The position numbers and the translations under genes were made by a program. A model generated the notes under the pieces. The model was not told the DNA's origin. It did no database searches and was given only the letters and a program-made list of their open reading frames with translations. 64,000 bases of DNA from Candidatus Pristimantibacillus lignocellulolyticus (GTDB lineage Bacteria; Bacillota; Bacilli; Paenibacillales; Paenibacillaceae): the NCBI GenBank assembly GCA_023639215.1, contig CP097899.1:4832001-4896000 (forward strand), read 5' to 3'. Positions 1 through 7,944 of this stretch are shown here, piece by piece (position 1 is the stretch's first letter; each line of letters starts with the position of its first letter).

Positions 1-224
1 TCCATCAATCGTTTCCCCATTTTTTTACCCTTAGGAGTAAGGATCAATCCACGATATTTCTCATAGATCAAATAATTATCTTTATCTAGCTTTTGAATCA
101 TTTTTGTTACAGAAGATGGATGTACTGATAAGCCTTCAGCAATATCTGAGACCCTCGCATATCCCTTTTCTTCCATAAGCTTATAAATTCTTTCCAAGTA
201 GTCTTCCATGCTCGGAGTCGGCAT
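1..224 (-). CDS. mntR: Manganese transport regulator MntR (DtxR family), 3' part outside window
   Basis: Only the N-terminal 74 codons are present; the gene runs off the left edge. The reading MPTPSMEDYLERIYKLMEEK followed by a winged-helix segment (ARVSDIAEGLSVHPSSVTKM) is nearly residue-for-residue the N-terminus of Bacillus MntR. MntR is a DtxR-family repressor that senses Mn(II) and shuts off manganese uptake genes. The start is an ATG preceded by a GGGGG-rich ribosome binding site. It follows ccdA on the same strand, 112 bases away, with its own possible promoter in the gap. The metal-binding and dimerisation residues of the C-terminal part cannot be seen. The family call is firm. Confidence 0.9.
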   Translation of the reverse strand, partial: MPTPSMEDYLERIYKLMEEKGYARVSDIAEGLSVHPSSVTKMIQKLDKDNYLIYEKYRGLILTPKGKKMGKRLM

Positions 225-281
225 TGAAGAACCCCCTAACATTACTTCATCACCAGTCTAGCCTTTGGTGTCACTCGTATT

Positions 282-311
282 ATGATACACTTTTTCATAG
301 GAACCGTGCAA
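282..311 (-). promoter_or_regulatory. Possible sigma-A promoter of mntR
   Basis: Minus-strand TTGCAC (306-311) and TATCAT (282-287) are separated by 18 bases, about 60 bases upstream of the mntR start. Both boxes deviate from consensus, so this is only a plausible call. Confidence 0.35.
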
Positions 312-336
312 GCTTTTGTAGATTACTTCATCTAGA

Positions 337-1050
337 CTAGAACTTCAGCCAGTCTGGTGTAATCATATTAAGCCATATTGTAATCTTTGTCATCTGATCA
401 GTAAATAATAGAATCCCCATTAAGATCATTACAGCGCCACCGATTTTCATTACCAAACTTGAATATTTCAATATCCATTTAGCAGATCCTAAGAAGAATG
501 CTAGTACGAAGAATGGTATCGCAAAACCTAGAGAGTATGCTGTAGTCAACTTAAACCATGTCCCTGGCTCAGCTGCTGCCATCGAAAGAATAGAAGCTAA
601 TGCCGGCCCAATACAAGGTGTCCATCCCGCAGAAAACCCTATTCCAAAAACAAAAGAGCTAACATATCCAGTTTTCTTTGGTATGAGATTCATACGCTTG
701 TCTTTCATTAATAATTGCGGTTGGAAAATACCAACTAGAAATAAACCCATAATAATAATTAAAACTGCAGAAACTTGGCGAATGACTTGTTCATATTCAC
801 TGAAAAATTCACTAAATACATTGGTACTATATCCTAATGTGTAATACACCGTACTGAAACCAAGCACAAAAAAGAGTGTGTGACTCATCATTAGCCATCT
901 CTTCTTTGATCCTAGCTCATTCTCTTTCAGTTCAGCTACTGAAATACCCGTTATGTAGGATAGATAGGATGGATAAAGTGGCAAGCAACACGGCGAAATA
1001 AATGATATAAACCCTATACCAAACGCTAACCAAATCGAAATTTCATTCAA
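337..1050 (-). CDS. ccdA: Cytochrome c biogenesis / thiol-disulfide transporter CcdA
   Basis: A 237-residue polytopic membrane protein of the DsbD/CcdA transmembrane family, with about six hydrophobic helices. The two conserved cysteine motifs are visible: SPCCLPLYPS near residue 20 in the first helix and the paired GWTPCIGP motif in the second half (helix 4). CcdA passes electrons from cytoplasmic thioredoxin to extracytoplasmic thiol-disulfide proteins, for cytochrome c maturation and, in Bacillus, for spore cortex formation. The gene lies 22 bases downstream of the zinc permease gene and upstream of mntR, so it may be cotranscribed with the metal transport genes. Length is normal for the family. 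Confidence 0.9.
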   Translation of the reverse strand: MNEISIWLAFGIGFISFISPCCLPLYPSYLSYITGISVAELKENELGSKKRWLMMSHTLFFVLGFSTVYYTLGYSTNVFSEFFSEYEQVIRQVSAVLIIIMGLFLVGIFQPQLLMKDKRMNLIPKKTGYVSSFVFGIGFSAGWTPCIGPALASILSMAAAEPGTWFKLTTAYSLGFAIPFFVLAFFLGSAKWILKYSSLVMKIGGAVMILMGILLFTDQMTKITIWLNMITPDWLKF

Positions 1051-1072
1051 TTCCAGTCACCTCATCAGTTTA

Positions 1073-1882
1073 TTATCTGGTTCTGAGCAATAAATTTTTT
1101 CCTAGCAAAATAATTAGTAAGAACGCAATCAAGACAAGTACAATTGTACCACCCGCTGCCAGATTCCATATACCTGCAACTAATAAACCAATAATTACTG
1201 CCAATTCACCGATTAATACAACGATAAATATACTTTGTCGGAAGCTTCGAGCAAGTAGTAAACTACATGCGGCAGGAATTGTTAATAATGCTGATACAAG
1301 TAATCCCCCAACGATTTTGATAGAAACACTTATAACTAAAGCAGTCATTACACTAATAAGTATATTATAGAAACTTACAGGAACACCACTTACCGAAGCA
1401 GCTTCCTCATCAAAAGTAAGTAGAAATAATCCATGCATATGCTTACCAATAATAAATAGCACCACAACTGTTACACCAAAGATCAACCATAAGTCAGTTG
1501 AATTTAAAGTATAAATGAATCCAAATAAAAAACTATTTGGGTCCATATTCAAATCACGACCTAAAGTAAAGAAGATCGAAGCTAATGCGATTCCGCCTGA
1601 CATAATAATGGCTAGCGATAATTCAGCATATGATTTGTATGACTTCCGCAGTTTTTCAATAGCAAATGAAGCTAGTAACGCAAAAATTAATCCATATAAT
1701 ATTGGATATTTTCCAACAACGAATCCTAAAGCTACCCCGGCAATAGCCGCATGAGATAATGTATCACCAATCATCGATAAACGACGTAACACTAAAAATA
1801 TTCCCATTAACGGAGCAGTAATGCCGATTAGAATTCCTCCGATTAGTGCACGTTGGAAAAATCCACTCATCAAAATATCCAA
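1073..1882 (-). CDS. znuB: Zinc (metal) ABC transporter permease ZnuB/AdcB
   Basis: A 269-residue integral membrane protein of the ABC-3 permease family (ZnuB/AdcB/MntB type), with about eight hydrophobic segments. The typical N-terminal stretch RRLSMIGDTLSHAAIAGVAL is visible near residues 33-52. It forms the membrane channel for the ATPase encoded immediately upstream. The chosen start is a TTG one base after the znuC stop codon, preceded by GAAGGAA at proper spacing; an ATG four codons further in is the alternative. The family also carries manganese, but the His-rich binding protein and Zur-like operator of the cluster favour zinc. Confidence 0.88.
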   Translation of the reverse strand: MDILMSGFFQRALIGGILIGITAPLMGIFLVLRRLSMIGDTLSHAAIAGVALGFVVGKYPILYGLIFALLASFAIEKLRKSYKSYAELSLAIIMSGGIALASIFFTLGRDLNMDPNSFLFGFIYTLNSTDLWLIFGVTVVVLFIIGKHMHGLFLLTFDEEAASVSGVPVSFYNILISVMTALVISVSIKIVGGLLVSALLTIPAACSLLLARSFRQSIFIVVLIGELAVIIGLLVAGIWNLAAGGTIVLVLIAFLLIILLGKNLLLRTR

Positions 1883-1883
1883 T

Positions 1884-2675
1884 CTATATTCCTTCTTTCT
1901 TACTTTCCAATTGAGTACGCAATGATCGCAAACTATGGGCTAAGTTTTGCTCGACACAGTCTTGAGTTTCATGAGAATGACGAATATAGAAGTTCAATTT
2001 CCCAGAGCTTGCAGCAGGCTTATCTCCTAAATAACCTTTGATCATGTCCATATCATGAGAGACCATTAAGAAGGTCATATTATGATGCTGATGCATATGT
2101 TTGATCATATGGAAGAAACTAGCTTGAGTCTCTGCATCTATACCTACTGTTGGTTCATCAAGAATGAGTAACGAAGGATTATTAATAAGTGCACGCGCTA
2201 GAAACACTCGTTGCTGTTGTCCGCCAGATAATTGCCCAATTTTCTTATCGGCCAAATCTTCTACGCCCATTGCCATAAGTGCATCATCACATTTAATATA
2301 ATCTTCTTTCGAATTTCTCCCGAACCATTTGCGCTTCCCAACTAAGCCTGAGATAACTACTTCTCTAACGGTAGCAGGAAACAGTGGGTTCAATGAATTT
2401 TTTTGTGGTACATAACCTATTTTCTCCCACGCTTTGAATTGTGACAACGGTTGTCCAAATAATTTAACTTCACCAGAGCTAGGTTTCAACAATCCCACAA
2501 TCATTCGAAGCATCGTAGTTTTTCCCGCTCCATTGGTACCAATCAAACCTATAAAATCTCGTTCTTTCACACTAAAACTTACATCTTTCAATATTTCACG
2601 TTGCTGATAGGAGAACGATACCGAATCAACCGTAATAATATCTCGGTGGCAAGAAGCATCTATTTGAGTAGCCAT
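1884..2675 (-). CDS. znuC: Zinc (metal) ABC transporter ATPase ZnuC/AdcC
   Basis: A 263-residue ABC ATPase energising metal uptake at the inner face of the membrane. Walker A GTNGAGKT is at residues 46-53, the signature LSGGQ at 149-153 and Walker B LLILDEP at 169-175; the D-loop and H-loop (LMVSHD) follow. It is coupled to the permease gene (one base between stop and start). Its ribosome binding site AGGAGG is the end of a 68-bp repeat also found before glgA and yqfL. A terminator separates it from adcA, so it probably receives read-through from the Zur-controlled promoter. The family is certain; zinc rather than manganese is inferred from context. Confidence 0.9.
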   Translation of the reverse strand: MATQIDASCHRDIITVDSVSFSYQQREILKDVSFSVKERDFIGLIGTNGAGKTTMLRMIVGLLKPSSGEVKLFGQPLSQFKAWEKIGYVPQKNSLNPLFPATVREVVISGLVGKRKWFGRNSKEDYIKCDDALMAMGVEDLADKKIGQLSGGQQQRVFLARALINNPSLLILDEPTVGIDAETQASFFHMIKHMHQHHNMTFLMVSHDMDMIKGYLGDKPAASSGKLNFYIRHSHETQDCVEQNLAHSLRSLRTQLESKKEGI

Positions 2676-2679
2676 ATTT

Positions 2680-2746
2680 CCTCCTAAAACTTTTGTTACT
2701 TCTCGAAAGTGACTTCTAGCTTACAAAAGTCGCTTCGGAAGCATAA
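2680..2746 (-). repeat. 68-bp leader repeat ending in the RBS, copy A (znuC)
   Basis: One of three related segments in this window (also 14497-14563 and 36779-36849). On the minus strand it begins with ATGCTTCCGAAG, continues with ACTTTTGT, a variable middle containing CTAGAAGT, and ends AACAAAAGTTTTAGGAGG directly before the start codon. The ACTTTTGT and ACAAAAGT segments are perfect inverted repeats, so the RNA can form a hairpin next to the ribosome binding site. Confidence 0.7.
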
Positions 2747-2810
2747 ACTAACTTTTCATGTAGCTCTCTATTATACTTCATTTGAATGAAAATTACTTCG
2801 AAAGTATCAA

Positions 2811-2839
2811 GACAGCAAAACGGAGCTTATTAAGCTCCG
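2811..2839 (-). terminator. Intrinsic terminator after adcA
   Basis: On the minus strand, CGGAGCTTAATAAGCTCCG forms a tight hairpin followed by TTTTGCTGTC. It lies 20 bases past the adcA stop and before znuC, so it may set a higher level of binding protein than of permease and ATPase. Confidence 0.75.
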
Positions 2840-2856
2840 CAGCGAATCCAATACTA

Positions 2857-3873
2857 CTATTGTAATGCTTGAACTAAATTTTGCAAGTTCAGCTCCATTA
2901 AACTAAAATAATCTTCTCCAGCTTTTTCTTGTCTCGTCGTTAGACCTTCTAGAGAATATAATACCATCGTATCAACTTTAGCTTCAGATGCAAGCATTTT
3001 AGCTAGATTATCCGATACTAACTCTTCGAAGAAGATATACTTCACATCATTAGCTTTAACTGTCTTAGCAATTTCAAGAATATCTTGTGCTCTAGGCTCT
3101 GCATTAGGGCTAAGACCCATAATAGATATTTGCTCTAAATTGTAATCACGTGCTACATAACCAAATGATTGATGCGATACAACAATAGTCCGCTTAGTAA
3201 GATTAGATAATGCATCAGTATATTGTTTGTCTATACTTGTTAATTTTGCAACAATCGCATTGTAATTTTCTTCGTATTGTGCTGAATGTTCTGCATCAAC
3301 TTCAATAAGGCTATCTTTAATGTTACTTGCTAACACTAATGCTGACTTGGGCGACACCCATGTATGAGGATCAGTTGTATGGCTATGAGAATGACCTTCT
3401 TCTGCAGTAGCAACGTGATCGTCTTCCGTTGCATGATCATGGTCATGGTCTTCTTCATGCTCCGATTCCTCATTAGCTGTATCGATCAACGTCATTCCTT
3501 CACTAACTTCTTTTACAGCAACTTTACTATCAGATTCCAAACCTTGCTTGAAATTTTCAATCCATGTTTCAAGTCCAGCTCCGTGATATAGTAATAGATC
3601 AGCATTGGAAGCAGTAATAAGATCTTTACTCTTAGGTGTCCAATCATGTGGTTCCACACCAGTTGCGATGAGATTAGTAACATCTACTTGCTCACCACCA
3701 ATTTCTTTTGTTAAGTAATAAATAGGATAAAAGCTTGTTACTACTTGAATATGTGAAGGATCTTTACTAACATTTGATGATCCCGTATCATTACCACAAC
3801 CCGTAATCGTAACGATCATTGCGATAATAACAATAAGTGCACTAAAACTCTTGTTTATTTTCTTTAACATCAT
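2857..3873 (-). CDS. adcA: Zinc ABC transporter substrate-binding lipoprotein (ZnuA/AdcA)
   Basis: A 338-residue cluster A-I metal-binding lipoprotein. The N-terminus has a signal peptide ending in lipobox ITGC with the lipidated Cys at residue 26. A His/Asp/Glu-rich loop lies at about residues 139-167, and conserved metal-site histidines are visible at VEPHDW (H76) and DPHTW (H170). It captures Zn(II) outside the membrane and delivers it to ZnuB. The His-rich loop is typical of zinc rather than manganese carriers. It is the first gene after a consensus promoter with a Zur-box-like operator, and is followed by a terminator and znuC. Full length for the family. Confidence 0.92.
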   Translation of the reverse strand: MMLKKINKSFSALIVIIAMIVTITGCGNDTGSSNVSKDPSHIQVVTSFYPIYYLTKEIGGEQVDVTNLIATGVEPHDWTPKSKDLITASNADLLLYHGAGLETWIENFKQGLESDSKVAVKEVSEGMTLIDTANEESEHEEDHDHDHATEDDHVATAEEGHSHSHTTDPHTWVSPKSALVLASNIKDSLIEVDAEHSAQYEENYNAIVAKLTSIDKQYTDALSNLTKRTIVVSHQSFGYVARDYNLEQISIMGLSPNAEPRAQDILEIAKTVKANDVKYIFFEELVSDNLAKMLASEAKVDTMVLYSLEGLTTRQEKAGEDYFSLMELNLQNLVQALQ

Positions 3874-3899
3874 ATAATCTCCTATAAATGTGTTTTGTT

Positions 3900-3922
3900 A
3901 ATAGTAATCGTTACTATTACGA
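3900..3922 (-). promoter_or_regulatory. Zur operator upstream of adcA
   Basis: The perfect dyad AATAGTAA-TCG-TTACTATT covers 3900-3918. The overlapping 15-mer TCGTAATAGTAACGA (minus strand, 3908-3922) matches 13 of 15 positions of the 7-1-7 Bacillus Zur box TCGTAATnATTACGA, recalled from the literature. It lies just downstream of the -10 box, where a repressor would block transcription start. A zur gene is present at 7433-7870. Confidence 0.75.
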
Positions 3923-3927
3923 TTTTC

Positions 3928-3956
3928 ATTATAGTAGTTCAATAGAGTAGTGTCAA
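3928..3956 (-). promoter_or_regulatory. Consensus sigma-A promoter of adcA
   Basis: Minus-strand TTGACA (3951-3956), 17-base spacer and TATAAT (3928-3933): a perfect match to consensus, with the Zur-box-like operator immediately downstream. Confidence 0.85.
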
Positions 3957-3974
3957 CTGTTTCATTCCAAAAAT

Positions 3975-4016
3975 AAAGAGCTGTTTATTGCCATCATTAG
4001 CAATAAGCAGCTCTTT
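3975..4016 (-). terminator. Intrinsic terminator after metG
   Basis: The arms AAAGAGCTG and CAGCTCTTT, with an inner ATTGC/GCAAT pairing, form a hairpin 12 bases after the metG stop, followed on the minus strand by ATTTTTGG. Confidence 0.75.
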
Positions 4017-4027
4017 CATACACATTA

Positions 4028-5992
4028 TTATTTCACAATTGCACCATTAGGCATACTGTCTGGTACCGTTGTTAAAGTCAATTGATCATCTACAGAAGCA
4101 GCAAGGATCATACCTTGAGATAGTTCACCACGTAGTTTCACCGGCTTTAAGTTTGTTACACAAATAACTTTTTTGCCAACAAGATCTTCTGGTTTATAAA
4201 ACTTAGCAATACCAGATACAACTTGTCTTTGCTCGTAACCTAGATCAAGTTGTAATTTCAATAATTTATCCGCTTTTGGTACAGGTTCAGCTTGAATAAC
4301 TTGTGCGACGCGTAATTCTACTTTAGAAAAGTCCTCAATACCAATCTCTTCTTTAATATCAGCAGGTTTTTCAATTGCTGGCGTTGGTTCAGCAGCAGCA
4401 CTACCACCCTTCATAGAGTTAGTAATGAATGTTACTTCCTCTTCTAGATCAAGACGTGGGAATATAGGATCTGCTTTCGCTACTTTCGTACCCGTTGAAA
4501 TTTTGTTATAGTCTGCAATGCTATTCCAAGCCGTTAGCTCACCTTCAGCAATACCTAGCTGTTGCCACATTTGGCGCGGAGCATGTGTCAAGAATGGTTG
4601 AATCATAATGCTAATTGAACGAAGTGACTCGGCTAGATGCCCCATAACGGAAGCTAATTTTGTAGCTTCTGCTGGATCTTTCGCTAATGCCCACGGTTGA
4701 GTCTCATCGATATATTTATTCGTACGACTTACAAATTTCCAAATCGCAGTTAATGCTACCGAGAACTCCATGTTATCCATAGCTTCTTCAACTTGATTCA
4801 AAGTAGATTTTGCATAACTCTCTAATTCTTCATCAAATGAAGAAGTTACACCAAAGTCTGTTGGAATATTTCCATCGAAATATTTATCAATCATCGCAAC
4901 TGTACGATTCAACAGATTACCTAGATCATTGGCAAGGTCGAAGTTAATACGTTCGATAAAGTTATTTGGAGTGAATTCACCATCTGAACCAAATGGTACT
5001 TCACGTAGCAAATAATAACGAAGTGCATCTAGACCGTAACGGTCAATAAGGACAACCGGATCAATAACTGTCCCTTTAGATTTTGACATTTTTCCTTCCT
5101 TCGTTAACAACCAACCATGAGCAAATACCTTTTTCGGAAGTGGCAAATCTAAAGCCATTAACATAATCGGCCAATAGATAGTATGGAATCGAACGATTTC
5201 CTTCCCTACAAGATGTACATCTGCTGCCCAATATTTCTCGAACATATCTTTCTTAGCATCATCACCATATCCGATAGCTGTAATATAGTTGGATAAAGCA
5301 TCAATCCATACATAGATAACATGCTTTGGATCTCCAGGAACTTTAATTCCCCAATCAAACGATGTACGAGATACTGCTAAATCTTCAAGACCTGGCTTAA
5401 TAAAGTTGTTAATCATTTCATTACGGCGTGATTCCGGCTGAATAAACGTTGGATGATCTTCATAGTATTGAAGCAAACGATCTGCATATTTGCTCATACG
5501 GAAGAAATAGCTTTCTTCTTTCAGTAATTCTACTGGACGACCACAGTCAGGACAGTTGCCGTTTACTAATTTATTCTCTAGGAAGTAAGATTCACAAGGT
5601 GTACAGTACCATCCTTCATATGAACCTTTGTAAATATCATCTTGATCAAGTAACTGTTTGAATAGCTTTTCAACTACGACTTTATGTCGTTCTTCAGTTG
5701 TACGAATAAAATCATCATTAGAAATTTCTAGCTTAGCCCAAAGTTTTTGAATGCCACTAACAATTTCATCAACAAATTGAATTGGAGTTTTACCACTTTT
5801 CAAAGCGTTTCTCTCAATTTTTTGCCCGTGTTCATCTGTACCTGTCAAATACCATACATCATAGCCACGTAGACGTTTGTAACGTGCTGTAGCGTCTCCT
5901 GCTACCGTCGTGTATGCATGACCGATATGCAACTTATCACTCGGATAATAAATTGGTGTTGTGATGTAAAAGCTGTTGTTGTTGCTGGACAT
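4028..5992 (-). CDS. metG: Methionyl-tRNA synthetase
   Basis: A 654-residue class I aminoacyl-tRNA synthetase that charges initiator and elongator tRNA(Met). The HIGH motif is at residues 22-25 and KMSKS at 301-305. A zinc-knob CxxC...CxxC (C130, C133, C147, C150) lies in the connective domain. The last ~110 residues are the EMAP/Arc1p-like tRNA-binding domain (VELRVAQVIQAEPVPKADKL), as in Bacillus MetS. The start follows GGAGAG with 7-base spacing. Expression is very probably controlled by the Met T-box at about 6845-7130, although a repeat array lies between them. Full length, nothing missing. Confidence 0.96.
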   Translation of the reverse strand: MSSNNNSFYITTPIYYPSDKLHIGHAYTTVAGDATARYKRLRGYDVWYLTGTDEHGQKIERNALKSGKTPIQFVDEIVSGIQKLWAKLEISNDDFIRTTEERHKVVVEKLFKQLLDQDDIYKGSYEGWYCTPCESYFLENKLVNGNCPDCGRPVELLKEESYFFRMSKYADRLLQYYEDHPTFIQPESRRNEMINNFIKPGLEDLAVSRTSFDWGIKVPGDPKHVIYVWIDALSNYITAIGYGDDAKKDMFEKYWAADVHLVGKEIVRFHTIYWPIMLMALDLPLPKKVFAHGWLLTKEGKMSKSKGTVIDPVVLIDRYGLDALRYYLLREVPFGSDGEFTPNNFIERINFDLANDLGNLLNRTVAMIDKYFDGNIPTDFGVTSSFDEELESYAKSTLNQVEEAMDNMEFSVALTAIWKFVSRTNKYIDETQPWALAKDPAEATKLASVMGHLAESLRSISIMIQPFLTHAPRQMWQQLGIAEGELTAWNSIADYNKISTGTKVAKADPIFPRLDLEEEVTFITNSMKGGSAAAEPTPAIEKPADIKEEIGIEDFSKVELRVAQVIQAEPVPKADKLLKLQLDLGYEQRQVVSGIAKFYKPEDLVGKKVICVTNLKPVKLRGELSQGMILAASVDDQLTLTTVPDSMPNGAIVK

Positions 5993-6010
5993 TGTATCAC
6001 TCTCCTAATT

Positions 6011-6606
6011 GTAATTCAAAATATTTACTTGTGATCACGATGATTATGCTGATGTAGTGTATTCGACGGCGAATATGGCATTCATCGGAAGCCTGCGATG
6101 CTCGTGTACCAATTACGTACTCTCCGCTTCTCGTTTCCTAGCTTCTTGCCATCTTCTTGGTGCTGACAAGCAATTATTTTGAACCTTATTATAAGTCGTA
6201 ATTCAAAATATTTACTTGTGATCACGATGATTATGCTGATGTAGTGTATTCGACGGCGAAGATGGCATTCATCGGAAGCCTGCGATGCTCGTGTACCAAT
6301 TACGTACTCTCCGCTTCTCGTTTCCTAGCTTCTTGCCATCTTCTTGGTGCTGACAAGCAATTATTTTGAACCTTATTATAAGTCGTAATTCAAAATATTT
6401 ACTTGTGATCACGATGATTATGCTGACGTAGTGTATTCGACGGCGAAGATGGCATTCATCGGAAGCCTGCGATGCTCGTGTACCAATTACGTACACTCCG
6501 CTTCTCGTTTCCTAGCCCTAGCTTCATGCCATCTTCTTGGTGCTGACAAGCAATTATTTTGAACCTTATTACAAGTCGTAGTTCAAAGTACTTGCTTGTG
6601 ATCACT
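6011..6606 (-). repeat. Tandem array of palindromic element, 187-bp period, upstream of metG
   Basis: Three head-to-tail copies begin at about 6011, 6198 and 6385 (periods 187, 187 and 193; the third carries a 6-bp duplication), then a fourth is cut off at 6606. Each copy starts ATTCAAAATATTTACTTGTG, contains GTGTACCAATTACGTAC at its centre and ends GACAAGCAATTATTTTGAAC. The ends are inverted repeats (17 of 20 positions). The spacer CTTATTATAAG-type linker matches the linker of the array at 14643-15371 in reverse complement. Copies are almost identical, suggesting recent duplication. ORFs in this stretch are repeat by-products and not genes. Confidence 0.9.
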
Positions 6607-6661
6607 TACTCATTAGTTCATGTTAAAAAAACGAGCTTTTTGAACTACTTCTTAAAATGAA

Positions 6662-6833
6662 AGTTCAAAATCGCGGGCTGTCAGCATCAAGAAGATGCAC
6701 TTCAGCTAAAACGAGTTGCACAGTGTACGTTATTGGTACACGAGCACACGCAGGCTTTAGATGGAGGGCATATTCGATGCCGAATCAACTACGTTAGCAT
6801 AAACCGCGTGATCACAGCCCGCGATTTTGAACT
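6662..6833. repeat. Single palindromic element with perfect 20-bp terminal inverted repeats
   Basis: 172 bp bounded by AGTTCAAAATCGCGGGCTGT (6662-6681) and its exact reverse complement (6814-6833). It shares the family signature TGTCAGCA..AAGAAGATG on the left and GTGATCACA on the right, and is oriented opposite to the array at 6011-6606. It sits directly between that array and the metG T-box terminator. Confidence 0.85.
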
Positions 6834-6844
6834 ACCTCAAAACG

Positions 6845-7135
6845 CAAAAAACTCTCGTCCATATGGGACGAGAGTTACTACTCACGTGGTACCACCCAAA
6901 TTCCAAGACTTGCGAAAAAACTGCTTGTCTTGCTTCTTAGATTGCCAACTGGCAATATCTTTATCGCAGACTTACGCCTTGCCCTCACGATATTCGCTCG
7001 AACAAAGAACCTCCAAGACCATATTCCAATACCTTCAACATGTCGGCTTCCACCAAGCGCCGTACTCTCTACAAAGGAAGGTTACTGTACTCATCTCTTC
7101 ACTGGTTATCGTTATATAGATGTTAAATTTGAACT
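6845..7135 (-). ncRNA. T-box leader, methionine-specific, for metG
   Basis: On the minus strand the leader has a Stem I region with an AGTA segment and GGTGGAAGCC (the distal GGTG motif). It then reads GGAATATGGTC, where GAA-N-ATG places a Met specifier codon at 7020-7022. The T-box antiterminator sequence GGTGGTACCACG lies at 6885-6896. The intrinsic terminator hairpin CTCTCGTCC/GGGACGAGAG (6850-6876) is followed by TTTTTTG. Uncharged tRNA(Met) should stabilise the antiterminator and let transcription reach metG. The next gene on the strand is metG, but more than 850 bases downstream. The gap 6000-6845 holds only repeats. Confidence 0.9.
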
Positions 7136-7146
7136 AATATAACTCT

Positions 7147-7175
7147 AATATAAAAAATGTACACGTCAATGTCAA
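7147..7175 (-). promoter_or_regulatory. Promoter of the metG T-box transcript
   Basis: Minus-strand TTGACA (7170-7175), 17-base spacer and TATATT (7147-7152), placed just upstream of the T-box Stem I. Confidence 0.8.
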
Positions 7176-7181
7176 GTGAGT

Positions 7182-7430
7182 CTATTTACTCTTTGTTTTT
7201 GGCTCTGGTACATAATCTATACCACCTTGATGAAACGGATGACATTTGCTAATTCGTTTTATAGCTAACCATGACCCTTTGAATGGACCATGCTTTTCAA
7301 TCGCTTCAAGGCCATATGCCGAGCATGTCGGATAAAATCGACAAGTCGGTGGCTTATGAGGCGAGATGAATAAGCGATAAAATTTAATTGGAGCTTGAGC
7401 AATAGTTTTCATTACATTATTCGTACTCAT
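7182..7430 (-). CDS. yidD: Membrane protein insertion efficiency factor YidD
   Basis: An 82-residue small protein of the YidD family (haemolysin alpha-like domain). The signature CRFYPTCSAYGLEAIEKHG is at residues 30-48, with a second conserved block ISKCHPFHQGGIDYVP near the end. It is a membrane-associated factor thought to assist YidC-dependent insertion. The ORF starts two bases past the zur stop, so the two are probably cotranscribed. An internal ATG at codon 7 is an alternative start. The family call is firm from the Cys and His pattern. Confidence 0.93.
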   Translation of the reverse strand: MSTNNVMKTIAQAPIKFYRLFISPHKPPTCRFYPTCSAYGLEAIEKHGPFKGSWLAIKRISKCHPFHQGGIDYVPEPKTKSK

Positions 7431-7432
7431 CC

Positions 7433-7870
7433 CTATTCGCCGCCCTGAACTTGCTCTTCCTCAGCACAAGCTTTGCAATGACCGAAAACTTCAAATTTAT
7501 GTCGAATCACTTTAAAATCAGTAGGAACATTCGTTTGTTCCATTGGACAAAACTTAATGGGATAAGTTTTACCACAACCAAGACATATCATATGATGGTG
7601 ATGATCATTCTCACGACAATGAATTTTAAACTTCACGCCTTCTTCGAACATCACTTGTTCCAAAACACCTAATTCCTCCATCACTCTTAGGTTCCTATAT
7701 ACAGTATCAAAGCTAAGCCCTGTATACGTTTTTCCCATATGATCATAAACATCTTTCGGCGATAAATAGCCTACCGCTTCTGAGAAAAGTTTTGCTAATG
7801 TTTTACGCTGATCTGTAACTCGTAAGCCTCGAGCTGACATAAGCGTAACAATCTCATCAAATGTTTGCAT
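7433..7870 (-). CDS. zur: Zinc uptake regulator Zur (Fur family)
   Basis: A 145-residue Fur-family repressor. The N-terminal winged helix includes GLSFDTVYRNLRVMEELGVL (51-70), the DNA-recognition helix typical of the family. The C-terminal half has HHHH at 90-93, CLGC (C96, C99) and CKAC (C132, C135), the structural zinc site. The pattern HHHHMICLGCGKT...CPM...HKFE.FG is that of Bacillus Zur rather than PerR or Fur. With Zn(II) bound it should repress zinc uptake, most likely adcA through the site at 3900-3922. The start follows AGGAGGG. The gene lies upstream of yidD. Confidence 0.85.
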   Translation of the reverse strand: MQTFDEIVTLMSARGLRVTDQRKTLAKLFSEAVGYLSPKDVYDHMGKTYTGLSFDTVYRNLRVMEELGVLEQVMFEEGVKFKIHCRENDHHHHMICLGCGKTYPIKFCPMEQTNVPTDFKVIRHKFEVFGHCKACAEEEQVQGGE

Positions 7871-7910
7871 CTAAATCCCTCCTAACTAAATAAGTTAATG
7901 TCTTGTATTG

Positions 7911-7939
7911 AGAAAAGCTCCCTTGCATTAAGAGAGCTT
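7911..7939 (-). terminator. Intrinsic terminator after the small membrane protein pair
   Basis: Minus-strand AAGCTCTCTT and AAGGGAGCTT form a hairpin with a 5-base loop followed by TTCTC. It separates the genes at 7945-8387 from zur. Confidence 0.6.
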
Positions 7940-7944
7940 CGTAT

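Noticed and set aside
1073..2675. Manganese (MntBC) rather than zinc transporter because mntR is adjacent
   Set aside because: The substrate-binding protein has a long His-rich loop and the upstream operator is a Zur-type box; these outweigh proximity to mntR.
6269..6496. Open reading frame of 75 codons on the minus strand, and similar frames at 14654-14863 and 42081-42509
   Set aside because: They lie wholly or mostly inside repeat elements, repeat the same peptide with the unit, and have no ribosome binding site or family match.
6011..6606. Possible CRISPR array because of regular repeats
   Set aside because: Units are 187 bp, each a long palindrome with a constant linker; there are no unique spacers and no cas genes.
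6733..7119. Plus-strand frame of 128 codons
   Set aside because: It runs over the Met T-box leader on the opposite strand and a palindromic element.
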